From the NCBI RefSeq assembly GCF_004353895.1, contig NZ_SMOG01000002.1, positions 62,001 to 126,000 on the forward strand: 64,000 nt of DNA, in the 5' to 3' direction. Within the stretch, counting starts at the first letter, position 1; every line of letters begins with the position of its first letter. The notes beneath the pieces are model-generated. The model was not told the origin of the DNA. It saw nothing but the letters and a program-made list of their open reading frames with translations, and did no database searches. The position numbers were made by a program, and so were the translations under genes. This stretch comes from Candidatus Syntrophosphaera thermopropionivorans (GTDB taxonomy: Bacteria; Cloacimonadota; Cloacimonadia; Cloacimonadales; Cloacimonadaceae). Of the stretch, positions 29,998-39,529 are shown in pieces.

Positions 29998-32991
29998 ATG
30001 AAAAAAAGAAAAGGACAGAGTAATCGCCTTTTCAGATTCTGGTTCTTTTTTTTATTTTTCTCTCTAAATATATCCTCTTTGCCTGCAGAAATCCGCTTTC
30101 AAACCATAGAAGACTTTGAAAGTGGTTATGTGAATCTGCTCTCCTATAGCAATGAAGACCAGAATCCAACTGCCTGGGAATTAACCTCTTCCGATACTTA
30201 TAATAATAGTGCCTGGGCTTTAAGATTATATGGAAATACCTGGAAGCTACAAATGATAAATCCTGTGGTAGTTGATTCGGGAGCCGTTTTTCAGGTTGCC
30301 GCTAAAACTACTACAGGTGCAAAAATCCAGGGTGTAGGCTTTTCCGATGGAAACAATGTCCTTTTCTATTCCTTTGCGGGAACGCAAACCTTAAATATTG
30401 AAGAATGGGTAACTGTCTATCAAGGTGCTTTTAATAGTGGTGTCTGGAATATCTATCAACTTCCTATTGCTGATGACTGGTATGCCTATTTTGATTATCT
30501 TCCAGTGATTAATGCTCTTATCTATATTAATGACCTGGATGGAGTCTCCAATCGTAACTTTCTGATTGATTCAATTCTTAACATCACAGAAGATATAGGA
30601 ATCCCTCCTTCCGTTACTATCTCATATCAAATTACTTTTCAGGGAGCTGAAAAACAAGGAACTCGCGATGTAGGAGTGCAATTTTCTTCTCAAGTGATAG
30701 ACCCAGATAGCTATTCTTTTACTTACCAATGGGATTTTGGAGATAGTCTTAGCAGTCAAAATCCCAATCCTTTTCACATTTATACAGTCACCGATAATCA
30801 TCCTTATCGTGCCACTTTGAAGGTGATTGATGATACCAATAAATGGGGTTTAGCTTCCTGTCTGGTCAATGTTGACCCTGGACCGGATACACTTCCTTTG
30901 AGAATAAATTTTGTCGGTGATATAATGCTCGCACGGGGTTATGAAGGACCAGGAGGAATTATTCCTACTCAGGGAGTGAATGCTATTTTCCAACCTACTA
31001 AATCCATATTAGGTGATGCAGCAGATATTACCGTAGCTAATCTGGAAGTAGTTTTAACCAATCAAGGTACTCCACATCCCACTAAAAGTGTTGTCTATAG
31101 AGGAAATCCTGCTAATGTGAGTGGTCTGGTTTATGCAGGAATTGATAAGGTGTGTCTTGCCAATAATCATACTATGGATTATGGTTGGACAGGTCTTAAT
31201 CAAATGCTGGGTAATCTTTCCACGAATGGAATAATCTATAGTGGTGCGGGGATAAATTCCTACGATGCCTACACTCCTGCTTTTATTAATCGCAATGGAC
31301 TAAATATAGCTTTTCTTGCCAGTAGTGATAGAACAGGACAATATAACAATGCCCAACCTTACTTAAATGCAGGATATAATAAACCCGGTATTGCTTATAT
31401 GACACCTTATTATATTATTCAGCAACTTAATGCGGTGCAAAATGTGGCAGACCTGAAGATAATGGAATTTCATGCGGGAAGTGAATACTCTTTAGCTCCG
31501 GGAAGCAATTATGATAAATCCAATCCTTTCCTGGAAGATAATGAAGATGAAGATTACTGTCCTAAAACGGATGTTCCTCATATGTGGGATATAGCTATTC
31601 GTCATTTTGCGATTGATTCAGGTGCAGATTTAGTTATTGTTCATCATCCCCATATCATACAAGGAATAGAGATCTATCAAGGAAAGGTCATTGTTCATTC
31701 TCTTGGCAATTTTGCTTTTGATCTTAACTATCCAGAAACTATGCCTTCAATGATTTTCTATGCTGATGCCAGTAGAGAAGGATTCTCCAACTTCCTGATT
31801 AAACCTGTTTTTATTGATAATTATATTCCTAAACCAGCAAGAGGTCAACTGGGTAAATATATCCTGGATTACCTGGCTATGCGAAGCACAGAATTAAACA
31901 CTAAATTACGGGTTGATTACAATGATATTTCTGCCTCTGTGATAATGGATGATAATTCTATCTTAGCTACCTCTCATCCTTATTCATTTAATATGTTTTT
32001 AAATCCAGTCTCAGGACAGAGTAATCTAAGTTCTCCTTTTAAATTACCTCGCTTTGGAAGTATTAGTAAGATAAATAATATAACTCCCTGTCTGGAATCG
32101 GAATATAGATTGGGAGCGGAGACTATCTGGTATGGAAACTTTGAAGATGAAGGTTGCAGCTTGTGGGAGGTACCAGAATTTTCTCTAACTGATGTTTTTG
32201 ACGGTGTCAGAAGTGCTAAATTATCCCCTTCTGCTAATCAAACTGTTACTGCTACCATAAAAAGAAGATGTAAATGGTATGACAATACTAAAAAATACAC
32301 ATTACACGGCTGGATAAAGACTTCCAACGCCATCAACGCTAATATCATTATCAGCTATTACTCAAATCGGACAAGTGGATTTATAGGAAATGAATACCTA
32401 ACCACCAATATCAATCGAACTACAGATTGGACTTTTTATTATAAGGAATTAAACATCCCTTCAAATGCCTGGTATTATGATATCAGTTTAACTTGCAGTA
32501 GCCCAAGTTCTGGAATTGCTTATGCTCTTTTTGATGAGGTTGGTCTGATAGAATGGACTCCCTGGACAGCTTTTGACCCTCATAACTTTATTGCCAATCC
32601 AAACAACTATTACTGGATGCAGATAAGAACTCAAGAAAATCCTAAATCCATAACCGTTAGTTTCATTGAACTGCTTTATGAGAGATTCCCCTATAGAACA
32701 GAGACTAAATATAGCCAGAATAATCCTCTTTCCTTATTTCCCAATCCTTTTAAAGATGAGACTACAATAGAATTCCAGGTGCAAGATAAAGGAAAAATCA
32801 AGCTGGAAGTATATAATATGAGAGGACAAAAGGTTAAAACTCTCGTCAATGACATACTCCCGGAAAGAAAGAATCAATTAATATGGAATGGAAAAGATTT
32901 TAAGGAAAAGAGAGTATCATCTGGAGTGTATTTTATTAGACTGGAACAGGGTGGAAACACTACGGTGAAAAAAGTCTTACTTTTACATTGA
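29998..32991 (+). CDS. Secreted CapA-like metallophosphatase-fold protein with PKD domain and T9SS sorting domain
   Basis: 997 residues with a signal peptide (hydrophobic run about 12-30). A carbohydrate-binding-like N-terminal part precedes a PKD-type domain (about 215-300, SYSFTYQWDFGDSLSSQNP). A CapA/PGA-cap domain follows (about 300-590), with FVGDIMLARG, NLEVVLTNQGTP, LANNHTMDYG, IVHHPHIIQGIE and VHSLGNFAFD. A jellyroll-like segment comes next, and the last 85 residues (LFPNPFKDET, YNMRGQKVKTLV, SSGVYFIRLE) are a type IX secretion/FlgD-like sorting domain. CapA proteins act in poly-gamma-glutamate or capsule polymer synthesis or transport. A cell-surface, type IX-exported version is unusual. 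Confidence 0.87.
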   Translation: MKKRKGQSNRLFRFWFFFLFFSLNISSLPAEIRFQTIEDFESGYVNLLSYSNEDQNPTAWELTSSDTYNNSAWALRLYGNTWKLQMINPVVVDSGAVFQVAAKTTTGAKIQGVGFSDGNNVLFYSFAGTQTLNIEEWVTVYQGAFNSGVWNIYQLPIADDWYAYFDYLPVINALIYINDLDGVSNRNFLIDSILNITEDIGIPPSVTISYQITFQGAEKQGTRDVGVQFSSQVIDPDSYSFTYQWDFGDSLSSQNPNPFHIYTVTDNHPYRATLKVIDDTNKWGLASCLVNVDPGPDTLPLRINFVGDIMLARGYEGPGGIIPTQGVNAIFQPTKSILGDAADITVANLEVVLTNQGTPHPTKSVVYRGNPANVSGLVYAGIDKVCLANNHTMDYGWTGLNQMLGNLSTNGIIYSGAGINSYDAYTPAFINRNGLNIAFLASSDRTGQYNNAQPYLNAGYNKPGIAYMTPYYIIQQLNAVQNVADLKIMEFHAGSEYSLAPGSNYDKSNPFLEDNEDEDYCPKTDVPHMWDIAIRHFAIDSGADLVIVHHPHIIQGIEIYQGKVIVHSLGNFAFDLNYPETMPSMIFYADASREGFSNFLIKPVFIDNYIPKPARGQLGKYILDYLAMRSTELNTKLRVDYNDISASVIMDDNSILATSHPYSFNMFLNPVSGQSNLSSPFKLPRFGSISKINNITPCLESEYRLGAETIWYGNFEDEGCSLWEVPEFSLTDVFDGVRSAKLSPSANQTVTATIKRRCKWYDNTKKYTLHGWIKTSNAINANIIISYYSNRTSGFIGNEYLTTNINRTTDWTFYYKELNIPSNAWYYDISLTCSSPSSGIAYALFDEVGLIEWTPWTAFDPHNFIANPNNYYWMQIRTQENPKSITVSFIELLYERFPYRTETKYSQNNPLSLFPNPFKDETTIEFQVQDKGKIKLEVYNMRGQKVKTLVNDILPERKNQLIWNGKDFKEKRVSSGVYFIRLEQGGNTTVKKVLLLH

Positions 32992-33038
32992 AGCCTCTAT
33001 AATTGACAAATACTATAAAGCTTAATTGATGGCTATTT

Positions 33039-34406
33039 ATGGATGAATTAATAGTTTTCAGTGTCTCGGAAGTAACTTCGCATTTGAAGCAAGTGATTGA
33101 ATCTCAGATTGAACCACTTTATGTGCGTGGCGAAATAAGTAATTACACTCGTCATCCTTCCGGTCATATATATTTTAGCTTAAAAGATGCAAATGCCACT
33201 TTGCGTTGCACTTTCTTTCGTGGTTCCAATATCTATCTTGATTTTGAACCTGAAGAAGGTATGGAAGTGATATGCTATGGTAAGCTCACTATTTATGAAA
33301 AAGGCAGCACTTACAATCTTAATGTTTACTCAATGCAACTGGCAGGAAAGGGAGATTTAGCCAGACAATTTGAGCTTTTAAAGAAGAAATTACAAGCGGA
33401 AGGTCTATTTGAAGAAGCACATAAAAAGCCCCTACCAAAATTTCCTCAGCGGATAGGAATTGTCACTTCTCCCGCAGGAGCTGCTTTACAGGACATCTTA
33501 AATATTTTAAGACGCCGTTATCCTGTGGAAGTTATTGTATTTCCTGCCTTAGTTCAAGGTGAAGAAGCTCCTCCCACTTTAATTCAAGGTATAAAATATT
33601 TTAATGAAAAAGAGAAGGTTGATGTAATAATTCTTGCTCGGGGAGGTGGTTCTCAAGAAGAGCTTTTCTGCTTCAATGATGAACAATTAGCCAGAGCTAT
33701 CTATGATTCCGAAATTCCTATTATATCCGCTGTAGGCCATGAAATAGATTTTACTATTGCGGATTTTGTAGCAGATTTAAGAGCTCCCACTCCTTCTGCA
33801 GCAGCAGAATTAGTGGTCCCCAATCGGGTGGATATCATTAACTATCTCAAAGCATTAGAAGAAAGACTGACCAATAGCATCAAAAATAAGATATATATTA
33901 CCCGCAATCAGATTAATGAATTGAGATTAGCTTTAACTTCTCTTCATCCCAGAGCCATCTGGCAAAACTATAAAAAAAGAATTGACCAGGCTTCTATAGA
34001 ATTTCTTAATTTAGCGTCCCTAATGCAACAACAGCTTCATAGAAACAATCAGCAGCAAAGAGAAGCTTTTCACACTATGCAATATCTTTTACAAAGTAAA
34101 CTGCATCAATATCAGCAAAATCTGGATGAAATGACCTTAACTCTTCCCTCAGAGATGGCAAAGAAATTCAAGGAAACGGAAAATAGAATTTCAATGCTTG
34201 AGCTTCAGCTGGAAAGTGTATCACCAAAACATATGCTGGAAAAGGGATATGCTCTGGTACAAAAAGGTGAACATATCGTCACTTCTGTACAAGAACTAAC
34301 TCTTGAAGAAGAGCTCTCTTTGAGAATGAAGGATGGCTCAGCTGAGGTTAAGGTGCAGGATATCCATCCCGAACTGGATAATGGTAATTCCAGTTTAGAA
34401 CAGTAA
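33039..34406 (+). CDS. xseA: Exodeoxyribonuclease VII large subunit
   Basis: Single-strand exonuclease subunit of 455 residues, standard length. The N-terminal OB fold is at about 1-105 (YVRGEISNYTRHPSGHIYFSLKD). The catalytic domain has RIGIVTSPAGAALQDIL, VIILARGGGSQEELFCFNDE and AVGHEIDFTIADFVADLRAPTPSAAAE. A coiled coil and the C-terminal GYALVQKG segment follow. The partner small subunit gene xseB, often directly downstream, is not found here: the next gene is a polysaccharide flippase 44 bases later. Confidence 0.97.
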   Translation: MDELIVFSVSEVTSHLKQVIESQIEPLYVRGEISNYTRHPSGHIYFSLKDANATLRCTFFRGSNIYLDFEPEEGMEVICYGKLTIYEKGSTYNLNVYSMQLAGKGDLARQFELLKKKLQAEGLFEEAHKKPLPKFPQRIGIVTSPAGAALQDILNILRRRYPVEVIVFPALVQGEEAPPTLIQGIKYFNEKEKVDVIILARGGGSQEELFCFNDEQLARAIYDSEIPIISAVGHEIDFTIADFVADLRAPTPSAAAELVVPNRVDIINYLKALEERLTNSIKNKIYITRNQINELRLALTSLHPRAIWQNYKKRIDQASIEFLNLASLMQQQLHRNNQQQREAFHTMQYLLQSKLHQYQQNLDEMTLTLPSEMAKKFKETENRISMLELQLESVSPKHMLEKGYALVQKGEHIVTSVQELTLEEELSLRMKDGSAEVKVQDIHPELDNGNSSLEQ

Positions 34407-34450
34407 ATTATGAATTTGAATTCCTTTTCTGCTAAAAACGAAATCTTAAT

Positions 34451-35917
34451 ATGACCGAAGACCGCAGTAAACAAGCAGGAATGCTAACCACAGCAGAATA
34501 TATTCGTTTTGGCTTTAAGGCTATTATCGGAATAGTTTTAGCCCGCATCCTTCTTCCTGTAGAGCTTGGTTCTTATCGTCAGCTTTTTCTAATTTATTCC
34601 ACCTTTTCCACTCTTTTACTGCTTGGCATCCCTCAAAGCGTTCTTTATTTTCTGCCTAAGCTGGAACATATAGACAGCAAAAAAGAGTTTATAACTCGCA
34701 CTGTCAATCTTATCACTCTGCTGGCTTTTGTATTTGGGCTGGCAATTTTTCTGCTTAGAGGCTTTATTGCTCGCATATTCCATAATCCTCAGCTGAATAT
34801 ACTACTCATTATCTTTGCTGTCTATCCCCTATTTATGTTCATCACTCAAATCTACTCTCAGATTATGCTGGGATTGAAGCAACCCAAAAAGACTGCTACT
34901 TTCACTTTAATCAGTGTAGCTTGTGATTTTATTTTCATTTTAGGAACCGCTTTAATCACCAGAAATCTTCATTATATTGTCCTGGGAGTGATGTTTTCTG
35001 CTTTGCTGCAATGGGGTTATGCTCAATATAATTTGGGAAGATATTTCACTAAGGTTACCTTTGATCCCGATTTTTATAGAGAAATATTTAAGTATTCTTT
35101 ACCTCTTGGTTTGGCTTCAATTATAGGTATGCTTTCTGTTCAGCTGGATAAATTTGTCGTTTCCGGATTTTTTACTCCGGCTGCGTATGCTATCTTTTCT
35201 ATTGGTGCAATGGAACTTCCTCTAATTTCTATTCTTAATAATTCCGTGAATGCTATCCTACTTCCTAATATTAGCAGTGAGCCAGATCAGATATATACTA
35301 TTTATCGGGCTTCAGTGAGAAAGAATGCGCTTATTATTTTCCCTCTTTGTGCTTTAGGACTTATTTTTGCTGAACCATTAATAACTTTGCTTTATTCCAG
35401 CACTTATAAAGCTTCAGCTCCTATTTTTCAAGTGTATCTCATTAATTTACCACTTCGGATAGCCACTTATGGGATTATCTTTATGGCTTTGAAGAAGACT
35501 AAGTACATAATGATTAATTCTATCATAACCCTGAGTATGAATCTGGTGCTAAACGTTATTTTAGTTAAGTTAATAGGAATGATTGGAGCTGCTATATCTA
35601 CAGTAATTGTAAGCTGGATTTCAGTAGCAATATATCTTTACTGGATAAAAAACAGTCTAAAACTCAGTCTGACTGAACTTTTCCCCTTACCTGCAATAGG
35701 TAAAACGGCTTTAGCTGTCACCATTTCAGCTTTGATAAGTCTTTCTGTGCTCTGGATATTCGGGAAGAGCTGGATTTTTCAGATAGTAGCTTTAATAGTT
35801 TTTATAATAGCCTATTTTTTAAGTGGCAAGGCTTTAAATGCTATTCTTCCCTATGACATTCATTACATAAAACAGCTTTTAAATCAAGCAAAATTGAAGC
35901 TATTGGGAACTAAATAG
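34451..35917 (+). CDS. Oligosaccharide/polysaccharide flippase (Wzx/MATE-like)
   Basis: Polytopic membrane protein of 488 residues with about 12-14 predicted spans, belonging to the polysaccharide-transporter branch of the MOP superfamily. Examples of spans: residues about 80-100, 115-140, 355-375 and 415-440. Wzx-type flippases move undecaprenyl-linked sugar units across the inner membrane. The ATG overlaps the stop of a 14-codon frame starting at 34410 and has only a weak Shine-Dalgarno sequence. The following methyltransferase gene starts at the base after its stop codon, opening a four-gene surface-glycan cluster. Confidence 0.9.
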   Translation: MTEDRSKQAGMLTTAEYIRFGFKAIIGIVLARILLPVELGSYRQLFLIYSTFSTLLLLGIPQSVLYFLPKLEHIDSKKEFITRTVNLITLLAFVFGLAIFLLRGFIARIFHNPQLNILLIIFAVYPLFMFITQIYSQIMLGLKQPKKTATFTLISVACDFIFILGTALITRNLHYIVLGVMFSALLQWGYAQYNLGRYFTKVTFDPDFYREIFKYSLPLGLASIIGMLSVQLDKFVVSGFFTPAAYAIFSIGAMELPLISILNNSVNAILLPNISSEPDQIYTIYRASVRKNALIIFPLCALGLIFAEPLITLLYSSTYKASAPIFQVYLINLPLRIATYGIIFMALKKTKYIMINSIITLSMNLVLNVILVKLIGMIGAAISTVIVSWISVAIYLYWIKNSLKLSLTELFPLPAIGKTALAVTISALISLSVLWIFGKSWIFQIVALIVFIIAYFLSGKALNAILPYDIHYIKQLLNQAKLKLLGTK

Positions 35918-36664
35918 ATGGATTACTACTCTGAACATACCTGGAAACATTATGATAGTGAAGGTCGTTCTTTAGAGCGTTTAGCTTGTATCAAGAAAAT
36001 GATTCCTGAAGATGTGAAAACTATCCTGGATGTAGGATGTGGCAATGGTATTATTACCAATGAATTAGCCGAAGATTATGAAGTTACAGCACTTGACCCT
36101 TCAGCTATCGCTTTGCAATATGTGCAATGTGCCAAAATCTGTGCTTCCATTGATGCTATTCCTTTCCCTGATAACTCTTTTGATCTGGTTTGCTGTAATG
36201 AAGTGCTGGAACATTTAGATAATATTAACTTGCAGAAAGGCATTCAAGAAATCAAAAGAGTTAGCAAAAAGTATTTAATTATTGGAATTCCTTATAAAGA
36301 GCAGTTGGAAAAGAAGTTCTATCGTTGCGCTATATGCGGTTTCTCTGAGAATGTTTACAGCCATCTTCAATCTTTTGACCTATCAAAACTGGATAATCTT
36401 CTTACACCTGATTTTATACATTTAGAATATCACATTTTTGGACCGATGGAACGCAATATTCATCCGTTTCTTTTATCCATTTTGCATAAACAGGGACAGT
36501 GGTTTCTGCCTTCCGAAGGTCAAAAATGCCCTCAATGTGGAAGCACGGAATTTCTGCATAAGAGCAATCTTTTAACCAGAATGGTTAACGGAATGAACTT
36601 GATTTTTTCTCATCCTCATCCTTACTGGCTTTATACTCTTTATCAGAAAAAAGATAATATATAA
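35918..36664 (+). CDS. Class I SAM-dependent methyltransferase with two CxxC pairs
   Basis: 248 residues. Motif I is ILDVGCGNGIITNELA (about 36-51) and the post-I region has VTALDPSAIA. FDLVCCNEVLEHLDN is the usual motif of Methyltransf_11/UbiE-like enzymes. Two cysteine pairs, C137/C140 (CAICGF) and C204/C207 (CPQCGS), could form a split zinc ribbon, as in several glycan-cluster methyltransferases. It starts directly after the flippase stop and shares one base with the next gene (TAATG). A sugar or lipid-linked glycan substrate is likely from context only. Confidence 0.87.
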   Translation: MDYYSEHTWKHYDSEGRSLERLACIKKMIPEDVKTILDVGCGNGIITNELAEDYEVTALDPSAIALQYVQCAKICASIDAIPFPDNSFDLVCCNEVLEHLDNINLQKGIQEIKRVSKKYLIIGIPYKEQLEKKFYRCAICGFSENVYSHLQSFDLSKLDNLLTPDFIHLEYHIFGPMERNIHPFLLSILHKQGQWFLPSEGQKCPQCGSTEFLHKSNLLTRMVNGMNLIFSHPHPYWLYTLYQKKDNI

Positions 36665-37977
36665 TGAAAACAGTGCTTTATATCGTCTTTTATTACCCTC
36701 CAGTAGGTGGTTCTGGAGTTCATAGAGGAGTAAAATTCACTCGTTATCTACCTGAATTTGGCTGGAATAGCATTGTTTTGACACCTAATCCTAAACTAAT
36801 AAAGCAACCTAAAGATTACAGTCTTTTAAAAGAATTATCCCCAGAACAGAAGATAGAACATTTCTTTACTTTGGATGCCCGCTGGTTATTTAAGATTTTC
36901 TGGGGCTTGAACTTACCTCAAGTAGTAAACTGGCTAAATTATCATATATTCAAACCTGATGAAGATATTATCAGTTTACCTTTTCTACATCGCAAGATAT
37001 CAAGCATAATGAAACGACAAAAAATAGACCTCATCTTCATTTCTGGTCCTCCTTTTTCTCTAATGTTAAATGTCTTATGGCTCAAGAAAAATTACCATCT
37101 GCCTGTTATTACAGATTTTAGAGATGACTGGAGTCAGGGACAAAGTCGCTTGGATAATCCTCCTCCAGAATCTTTTAAACAGTATGAACTCCAGTTGGAA
37201 CATCAGGTCCTGACTAAATCTGATAAAGTTATTGTAGCCAATGAAGCCATTAAGGATAATTTCCTTTCCATTCATTCTGAGATGAGTCCAGAACACTTTG
37301 TCGTTATCACCAATGGTTATGATGAGAAGGATTTCCAGAAAGATTTTCCACCTCGTGAGACAGAAAAAGATAAGCTTCAGATTGTTTATATAGGAAGTTT
37401 ATATGGACGTCGTCAACCTGCAATGGTATGGAAGGTTTTAATTGATTTAGTTGAACAAGGAAAAATCAATCCCGAGAAGATAAGCATTCATATATTTGGA
37501 CCGAACTATCGCTCTTTTGTTTTTAAAGGCTATGAAAATAACCAAATCCTTGAGAAGATAGTGAAACTTCAACCCTATCTTAATCATTCTCAAGTGCCGG
37601 AAGTGATGAGTCAAGCAGATGTTCTCTGGTTATTTATTGGTGCAGGACCAAAAAGTGATGCTATTTCAACCGGAAAAATATTTGAGTATATGAGAAGTGG
37701 AAAACCTATTTGGGCAGTTATTAATCCGCAAGGTATGGCAGCAAATATCCTTAGACCAAGTGGGCTATCTTTTATCGCGGATAATGAGAATCCTGTTGAT
37801 ATTGCTAACTCATTAGTGAATTTATATAATCTATGGCAAGAAGAAAAACTATCAGTTATGCCAGATTGGGATTATATTCGTAGCTTTGAACGTCGTGAGT
37901 TAACTCGTAAACTTGCCGGAGTCTTTGATCAGACTTTAAATAAAATTAATCCAGATAAAATGAATAACTTAGATTAA
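36664..37977 (+). CDS. Glycosyltransferase (GT4-like, GT-B fold)
   Basis: 437 residues. The N-terminus starts VLYIVFYYPPVGGSGVHRGVKF, an acceptor-binding Rossmann start with a glycine loop. The C-terminal donor half shows IVYIGSLYGRRQPAMVW, PYLNHSQVPEVMSQADVLWLF and STGKIFEYMRSGKPIWAVI, matching GT4 enzymes of O-antigen and exopolysaccharide clusters. No membrane span is evident. It is the third gene of the glycan cluster and starts in the stop of the methyltransferase gene. The specific sugar donor is unknown. Confidence 0.88.
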   Translation: MKTVLYIVFYYPPVGGSGVHRGVKFTRYLPEFGWNSIVLTPNPKLIKQPKDYSLLKELSPEQKIEHFFTLDARWLFKIFWGLNLPQVVNWLNYHIFKPDEDIISLPFLHRKISSIMKRQKIDLIFISGPPFSLMLNVLWLKKNYHLPVITDFRDDWSQGQSRLDNPPPESFKQYELQLEHQVLTKSDKVIVANEAIKDNFLSIHSEMSPEHFVVITNGYDEKDFQKDFPPRETEKDKLQIVYIGSLYGRRQPAMVWKVLIDLVEQGKINPEKISIHIFGPNYRSFVFKGYENNQILEKIVKLQPYLNHSQVPEVMSQADVLWLFIGAGPKSDAISTGKIFEYMRSGKPIWAVINPQGMAANILRPSGLSFIADNENPVDIANSLVNLYNLWQEEKLSVMPDWDYIRSFERRELTRKLAGVFDQTLNKINPDKMNNLD

Positions 37978-37996
37978 ATTGAATTAGCGTAATACT

Positions 37997-39055
37997 ATGA
38001 AAAACAAAGTGCTTTTGCTACTTCCCACGCATTCTTCTTTTATGAAAGTAGATGAAGAAATACTAAAAAGTGCTTATGAAGTTAAGACTATCTATTTGCA
38101 ACAAGATGTATCCAGAAAAAGATATTTTCAAATGATAGTAAGGGCATTAATAACGCTTATTTTTGACCATAGCTATCAAAAAGTGCTCATCTGGTTTGCA
38201 GATTATCATTCAGCACCTCTTGTTTTGTTATCTAAATGGAAAAAAATCCCCAGTTATATCTTTATCGGTGGTTATGATGCTGTTAAGTATCCCGAACTGG
38301 AAATGGGAGTTTACTGTTCCAGATTTCGTGGATGGTGTGCCAAAATAGCCTTAAAAAACTGTACTCATATTATTTCCAATCATATTGCTCTTCTTTCTTC
38401 AAATAACACCTATTATAAACCTGAAGGACATAAAGATGGAATCTACAATTTAATCCCTGGATTGAAAACTCCTGCTTCTGTCATTTTTAATGCAGTATCT
38501 ATTTCTCCTCCTGCAATTATATCCGAACAGAGACTTAGACAGGTGGTAACTGCAGGTTCTACACCTCGTTTTCAAGATTTTTATAATAAAGGTTTTGATT
38601 TATTAACTGAAATAGCTCAAAGAAGACCAGATATGAGTTTTGTCTTTGTGGGAATTGATAAAAAATGGTTGCCTGAATTGAATAAAATCTATCACTTTGA
38701 ACATTTACCCAATATCACTATCTATCCATATCTACCTCAAAAGGAATTCATTAGCCTTTTAGAACTAAGTTCTGTTTATGCTCAACCTTCTATATCCGAA
38801 GGAATGCCCAATTCTCTTATGGAAGCTATGCTGGCGGGTTGCATTCCTGTAGGTTCAAATGTGGCAGGAATTCCCACTATCATAGATAAATATGGCTATA
38901 TCATTGACCATAGAGACTCCCGAGAACTGGAAAAAGCATTAGATTCTGCCCTTGAAACTGATGCGGATAGAAAGGAAATATCTGAAAGTATACAAAATCG
39001 CTTTAACTTGCAGCTACGCAAAGAAAAACTATTGAATTTATTAAATCGCTATTAA
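37997..39055 (+). CDS. Glycosyltransferase family 4
   Basis: 352 residues, GT-B fold. The C-terminal donor site motif YAQPSISEGMPNSLMEAMLAGCIPVGS contains the E-x7-E glutamate pair typical of GT4. The N-terminal half includes the IWFADYHSAPLVLLSKWK region. It begins 19 bases after the preceding glycosyltransferase and closes the cluster, after which a 650-base AT-rich gap follows. Probably adds a sugar to the same surface glycan. Confidence 0.9.
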   Translation: MKNKVLLLLPTHSSFMKVDEEILKSAYEVKTIYLQQDVSRKRYFQMIVRALITLIFDHSYQKVLIWFADYHSAPLVLLSKWKKIPSYIFIGGYDAVKYPELEMGVYCSRFRGWCAKIALKNCTHIISNHIALLSSNNTYYKPEGHKDGIYNLIPGLKTPASVIFNAVSISPPAIISEQRLRQVVTAGSTPRFQDFYNKGFDLLTEIAQRRPDMSFVFVGIDKKWLPELNKIYHFEHLPNITIYPYLPQKEFISLLELSSVYAQPSISEGMPNSLMEAMLAGCIPVGSNVAGIPTIIDKYGYIIDHRDSRELEKALDSALETDADRKEISESIQNRFNLQLRKEKLLNLLNRY

Positions 39056-39152
39056 TATAATATACATATGTCAAATATATTATTTTTAATTATAATTTCA
39101 TTAATTATATAATTTTATTTCACACATCTTTATGTCCGCAAAAACCAACTTC

Positions 39153-39362
39153 TTAAAAATTAACTTCAGGCAAAAGATAATCTTCATCGCACTTATGTTT
39201 TAAAACTAAATCCTCAGATGGCGAGTCATATCTTTTCCAAAAACCAATAGTACAGACCGGGGTAGCTGGATTTCTGGACATATTGCATAGTATTTTTAGA
39301 GAGTCATTTCTTGCCAAAACTTTTAATTCTTTTAGATTACCTTTATTTTCTATTTTAGGCAT
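39153..39362 (-). CDS. Candidate small protein of unknown function (69 aa)
   Basis: The ATG at 39362 is preceded by AGGA ten bases upstream. The frame gives MPKIENKGNLKELKVLARND... with two or three cysteines and a C-terminus rich in Asp and Glu. The composition (Lys, Asp, Glu, Pro, Trp, Cys) looks like a folded protein rather than translated AT-rich DNA, but I recognise no family. It is about 350 bases downstream of the PDZ gene on the same strand and may be an independent gene or a remnant. Confidence 0.4.
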   Translation of the reverse strand: MPKIENKGNLKELKVLARNDSLKILCNMSRNPATPVCTIGFWKRYDSPSEDLVLKHKCDEDYLLPEVNF

Positions 39363-39435
39363 ATCTTATACATCCTATTGAAAATAAATAACTTAAAAAA
39401 TTGCGTCGGATTTCTAAGAATTTACTATTTCTCCC

Positions 39436-39484
39436 TTGCCTCTCTCTTAGCTCTTTAGATAAGAAAGTGCTAAGGGATAGGCAA
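39436..39484. repeat. 49-base near-perfect hairpin
   Basis: Arms TTGCCT / AGGCAA (39436-39441 / 39479-39484), TCT / GGA including one G-T pair, CTTAGC / GCTAAG (39446-39451 / 39469-39474) and CTTT / AAAG (39453-39456 / 39464-39467) stack with only two single mismatches and a 7-base loop AGATAAG. Neither side has an adjacent T-run, so it is not an ordinary intrinsic terminator. It may be a structured RNA, a processed 3' end or a REP-like element. Confidence 0.7.
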
Positions 39485-39529
39485 TTAAGAGTCTGGAAAC
39501 TGTATTCCCCCATTAAAACAATAAATAAC

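Noticed and set aside
34410-34454. 14-codon frame whose stop overlaps the flippase start (ATGA)
   Set aside because: No ribosome-binding site before it; a frame this short arises readily by chance in AT-rich DNA, though a leader-peptide role cannot be excluded.
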